Assembly (NCBI GenBank): GCA_016291405.1
Contig: JAEEXG010000002.1
Location: 59,492-123,491, forward strand
Direction of reading: 5' to 3'
DNA from: Lachnospiraceae bacterium
Lineage (GTDB): Bacteria > Bacillota > Clostridia > Lachnospirales > Lachnospiraceae
DNA: 64,000 bases
The position numbers and the translations under genes are program-made. Shown piece after piece: positions 61,425 through 64,000 of this stretch (its first letter is position 1; the number at the start of each line of letters is the position of its first letter). Under the pieces are notes generated by a model. That model saw only the letters and a program-made list of their open reading frames with translations. It did no database searches and was not told the DNA's origin.

Positions 61425-62953
61425 ACCAGCCCATCTTCTGTTAATCTGTATACCCTTGTGCATACCTCATCTATATACTTTCTGTCATGTGAGATGCTGA
61501 TAACTGCTCCCGGAAATGATGAAATCATTTTTCTAATGACAGGACCTGAAAGCGGCGAAAAATTTCTTGTGGGCTCATCCAGTATAAGTACATTGGCATC
61601 AGAAAGACTCATTTTTAAAAGGAGTACTTTTGCTTTCTGACCTCCCGATAGTTCACGAATGGGATGCTCCATTTCATCAGCCGTATATTTAAGTGATCCA
61701 AGATATGTTCTAATTTTAGTGCGTATCGCCTTATCTCCTGTACTGTCTAAAAACTCCACCGGATTAACATCAAGGTTTAAAAGTTCTTCATAGTTTTGAG
61801 GCATATAATTTACCTTTATGCCATTACTTGAAGACAAGTCCTTTACAATTTCTTTTAACAAAGTGGTCTTTCCTGCACCATTAGTTCCAATAATACAGAT
61901 TTTTTCAGGGCCTTTGACTCTAAGAAAAATATCCTTTGATAGAATCCTTGATCCATCAGGCGTCAAAAGTTTATCAAGTTTAAATTCAATCACTGTCTTT
62001 CCTGCAGGAATCCGCGCCTCATCGGAGCCTAGCTTAAAGAAAATGGCCTCCTCTTTTTCAGGCATCTGAGTCATGTTTTCATCTTCTTTTTCAAACCTTT
62101 TACCCATGGCCTTTATGGTATGCATTTTATCTTTTAGATTTTTACCAACCGAAGGCGCCTGCCTTGAGACAGTTGAAAGCGCATGTTCCACGCTATTGTA
62201 GACACGATTATATTTTTCGTCTCTTAGTTTCTTTTCTTTCCTGTCATTAATCGCTTGCTTTTCCTGGCTTTCAAATGACTTATCTCTGTTCTCTATATAA
62301 TTTCTGTAAGTATCTTTTACAACAGTTATTCTGCTTTCCGTTTTTCTTTTTATTTGCTCAATATGGATTATCATATTTGCAGTATTTTCAATAAGCGTCT
62401 CGTCATGTGATATAAACAATACAATATGCTTCCACTCATTGATAATCTTTTCAAGAAACTTTAATGTATCTATATCAATATCGTTGGATGGTTCGTCTAA
62501 AAGAAGCACTGTCGGCTTGTTTATAAACAGTCTTAAAAGTTGTGCTTTTACCTTTTCACCGCCTGAAAGGCTCTCCATCATTTGATCACTATAAAAGAAA
62601 TCTGTAGGCACCTTAAACTCTGACGCTAACTCCGACAATTCTTTAGGGGTTTCTTCATAAAAGAATTCACTTTCTGAAAAGTATTCATACAACGTTTTCT
62701 TTTTATCCGAATCAGGAAGTTCTTGGTGCAAGTATCCAAGCACTTCATTACCTACTATCCTTTCCCCATCACATTCAGCATAATCCTTAGTAAGGCTTGG
62801 ATCAAAAATCCATTTAAGAAGTGTTGACTTTCCATTCCCCTCTTCACCGATGATTACGGCTTTATCTCCGTCATTTAAAGTCATATTTAACTTATCAATT
62901 ATTATTCGAAGGTCTTTTCTGTGCGTTATAGTTAAATTCTTTACTTGTAGCAT
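61421..62953 (-). CDS. ABC-F family ATPase, possible ribosome-protection protein
   Basis: 510-residue cytoplasmic protein with two ATPase domains and no membrane segment. First domain: Walker A GEEGNGKSTL, signature LSGGEKVKAQLL, Walker B LLLDEPSNDIDID. The linker (about 225-305) is Lys/Glu-rich. Second domain: Walker A GTNGAGKTTL, signature LSGGQKAKVLLL, Walker B LILDEPTRNFSPLS, where the usual LDEPTNHLD pattern is replaced. This altered second motif is seen in ABC-F proteins linked to antibiotic resistance (Lsa-like). A ribosome-protection role is inferred. Its stop codon overlaps the fliB stop codon on the other strand. Confidence 0.85.
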   Translation of the reverse strand: MLQVKNLTITHRKDLRIIIDKLNMTLNDGDKAVIIGEEGNGKSTLLKWIFDPSLTKDYAECDGERIVGNEVLGYLHQELPDSDKKKTLYEYFSESEFFYEETPKELSELASEFKVPTDFFYSDQMMESLSGGEKVKAQLLRLFINKPTVLLLDEPSNDIDIDTLKFLEKIINEWKHIVLFISHDETLIENTANMIIHIEQIKRKTESRITVVKDTYRNYIENRDKSFESQEKQAINDRKEKKLRDEKYNRVYNSVEHALSTVSRQAPSVGKNLKDKMHTIKAMGKRFEKEDENMTQMPEKEEAIFFKLGSDEARIPAGKTVIEFKLDKLLTPDGSRILSKDIFLRVKGPEKICIIGTNGAGKTTLLKEIVKDLSSSNGIKVNYMPQNYEELLNLDVNPVEFLDSTGDKAIRTKIRTYLGSLKYTADEMEHPIRELSGGQKAKVLLLKMSLSDANVLILDEPTRNFSPLSGPVIRKMISSFPGAVISISHDRKYIDEVCTRVYRLTEDGLV

Positions 62954-62962
62954 ACTGCCACC

Positions 62963-63475
62963 TCAAATAGACTTATGAAGTTTCCAAAAATCGATTGTCT
63001 CCTGTAAATCTGCCTCATCTGTAAAGAGATTCATCTTTCTACCAATAGCTATAGCCATATCTACATACATGTTTGCCCTAGCGGTAATCACATGCTCTCC
63101 AACTACCAATGCTTCTTTAACTGAATGAGTTGACTCGATTCCTTCGAGGATTCCTGCGTTATCCAGTTCATCTACACCATTGCAAATACCTGCAACTAGT
63201 TGCTTATTGTTCACAACAGCACGTATAAATGAATATACCTCTTCATTAGCAATCGATGAAATATCCCCTCCCGGAACCAATAATAGTTCTACATCTTTTG
63301 GATCAATTTCCTTTAATGCGCACGTTGCATTCAATGAAAACTTTTCACAAGCGGTAACAGGCTTTCCGTCCAATGTGGCAAAAACTATTTCATGACCGGT
63401 GCATTGCAAGAAATAATTAGAAATAACTATTTCATAAATGCAACAAGTTTCGTAAAGTAATACAACTGTTTTCAT
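62963..63475 (-). CDS. DJ-1/PfpI-family protein
   Basis: 170-residue protein with the DJ-1/PfpI fold. The nucleophile elbow is AGICNGVDEL (Cys at about 97); an acidic partner is in the first half (YETCCIYEI, Glu near 14). Members act as deglycases, proteases, chaperones or small-molecule enzymes; the specific function is not apparent. AGGAG precedes the ATG. Located 9 bases upstream of the ABC-F gene, so the two are probably co-transcribed. Confidence 0.85.
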   Translation of the reverse strand: MKTVVLLYETCCIYEIVISNYFLQCTGHEIVFATLDGKPVTACEKFSLNATCALKEIDPKDVELLLVPGGDISSIANEEVYSFIRAVVNNKQLVAGICNGVDELDNAGILEGIESTHSVKEALVVGEHVITARANMYVDMAIAIGRKMNLFTDEADLQETIDFWKLHKSI

Positions 63476-63502
63476 TCAATAATTCTCCTTCAATTTGTTT
63501 AC

Positions 63503-63526
63503 ACTATAACTGAGCTATCCATAGCT
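63503..63526 (-). promoter_or_regulatory. Candidate pfpI promoter region with AGCTAT-CC-ATAGCT repeat
   Basis: TATAGT (-10, 63503-63508) on the minus strand. The 6-2-6 inverted repeat at 63513-63526 sits in the space where the -35 spacer would be. The -35 itself is weak, which fits an activator-dependent promoter. Confidence 0.35.
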
Positions 63527-63579
63527 TTTTCTTTTCAGACTTGTGACGCATGATAATACATGATTCTCTCCAATCGTCA

Positions 63580-63607
63580 TTGACTTCTGACCATTTTATA
63601 ATATAGT
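63580..63607 (+). promoter_or_regulatory. Candidate promoter of the VanZ-like gene
   Basis: TTGACT (63580-63585), 16 bases, TATAGT (63602-63607) in a TATA-repeat-rich stretch; a second TATAAT lies at 63612-63617. Which -10 is used is uncertain. Confidence 0.45.
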
Positions 63608-63658
63608 ATAGTATAATCTCACTTGGCTCAAGTGTGACATATTAAAAGGAGTGTAGAC

Positions 63659-64000
63659 ATGCTGGAAATAAACATTCTGATGATTGTAGGATTCATTACA
63701 TTATGCTGGATTATTACCAGATTTTCCGTCTTTCTTTTGAAGAAAGAATTTAATATCTTAAGGGAGCTACAGCTCATCCTTGTCTATATCTGCATAGTGG
63801 TTATTGCAAGAATGGTTTTTCTTCCGCTTCACCTTGTAGACGGACACCTGGGAACCTTAGTATTTGATGCTTCAAAGATTTTTCCTTTCCGGATGAACCT
63901 TAAGCCTTTTACTTTTTTAAACGACTTTTATGATGGTTGGCAGATAAACATAATCGGAAATATCGCAATGTTTATTCCGGTTGGAATTGTGTGGCCAATA
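63659..64000 (+). CDS. VanZ-family membrane protein, partial (C-terminus outside window)
   Basis: The first 114 residues of a VanZ-like protein, cut by the right window edge. Helices at about 5-27 and 39-58, then the family block LKPFTFLNDF and NIIGNIAMFIPVGIVWP, in which NxxGNIxxFxPxG is the VanZ signature. VanZ proteins in this class are linked to teicoplanin or lipoglycopeptide tolerance but most have unknown roles. AAAGGAG precedes the ATG at 63659. Confidence 0.85.
   Translation, partial: MLEINILMIVGFITLCWIITRFSVFLLKKEFNILRELQLILVYICIVVIARMVFLPLHLVDGHLGTLVFDASKIFPFRMNLKPFTFLNDFYDGWQINIIGNIAMFIPVGIVWPI

Noticed and set aside
1..64000. CRISPR arrays, tRNA/rRNA genes, insertion sequences or prophage
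   Set aside because: I looked for regular repeats, cloverleaf-like sequences and transposase or integrase genes and saw none; all long frames are ordinary chromosomal genes.

Overview
The window reads as a piece of the chromosome of a low-GC, anaerobic, motile Gram-positive bacterium. The best fit is Clostridia, family Lachnospiraceae (the Butyrivibrio/Pseudobutyrivibrio/Roseburia neighbourhood). The evidence is a complete Rnf complex, a sodium-pump decarboxylase operon, a HI0933-type oxidoreductase/cmk/ispH/S1 cluster, a very long double-headed acyl-CoA dehydratase activase, CheR/MCP/FliB motility genes and an ABC-F protein. Genus is not resolved. Coding density is high, most genes lie on the minus strand in tight operons, and no gap between genes exceeds about 220 bases. 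I see no tRNA, rRNA, CRISPR array, insertion sequence, phage or integrase.

Layout, left to right: a truncated GH25 lysozyme gene sits at the 3' end of the rnf operon (rnfC-D-G-E-A-B, promoter near 6300). Next are a plus-strand RNase H-like exonuclease and an orphan cheR. The operon tetR-rpiR-HI0933-cmk-ispH-S1 runs from 13.8 kb to 8.5 kb. The operon from 19.2 kb to 13.9 kb encodes a 12S-type carboxyltransferase, a lipoprotein-gamma subunit, a biotin carrier, the Na+-pumping beta subunit and a 5S-type carboxyltransferase. From 22.4 kb to 19.3 kb come rpsU, a CmpB-like membrane protein, a phosphoesterase and scpA/scpB. A sugar PTS operon (licT-type antiterminator, IIA, HPr, IIBC, EI) with a recognisable RAT/terminator leader occupies 27.5-22.6 kb. 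Glycyl- and alanyl-tRNA synthetases follow at 31.6-27.5 kb. A housekeeping/unknown operon (pseudo-rhomboid, degenerate sigma-like protein, M16C peptidase, DUF4349 lipoprotein, era, recO) runs from 38.9 kb to 31.7 kb.

Two plus-strand genes (activase, MCP) cover 39.1-45.5 kb. A zinc-uptake operon with a Fur/Zur-like operator lies at 49.3-45.6 kb. Threonine aldolase, msrA, an ABC exporter, a transglutaminase-like protein, an ECF sigma/membrane protein/ABC-2 operon and a spermidine-synthase-like membrane protein reach 59.4 kb. The right end holds a DMT transporter, FliB, an ABC-F ATPase, a DJ-1/PfpI protein and the start of a VanZ-family gene cut by the window edge.

Together the genes suggest an energy metabolism built on ion gradients: Rnf oxidises ferredoxin with NAD+ and exports Na+ or H+, and the biotin-dependent decarboxylase exports Na+ at the cost of a carboxyl group. 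Sugar enters by PTS under antitermination control. The most unusual items are a sigma-70 homologue that keeps the core-binding region but has lost its DNA-binding parts (37231-37974), an HPr with glycine at the regulatory serine position, RnfE with a cysteine cluster and long charged tail, and a Na+-pump operon carrying both 12S and 5S carboxyltransferases. Others are a catalytically dead rhomboid with a zinc ribbon, an atypical AlaRS and a small His/Cys protein heading the zinc operon.
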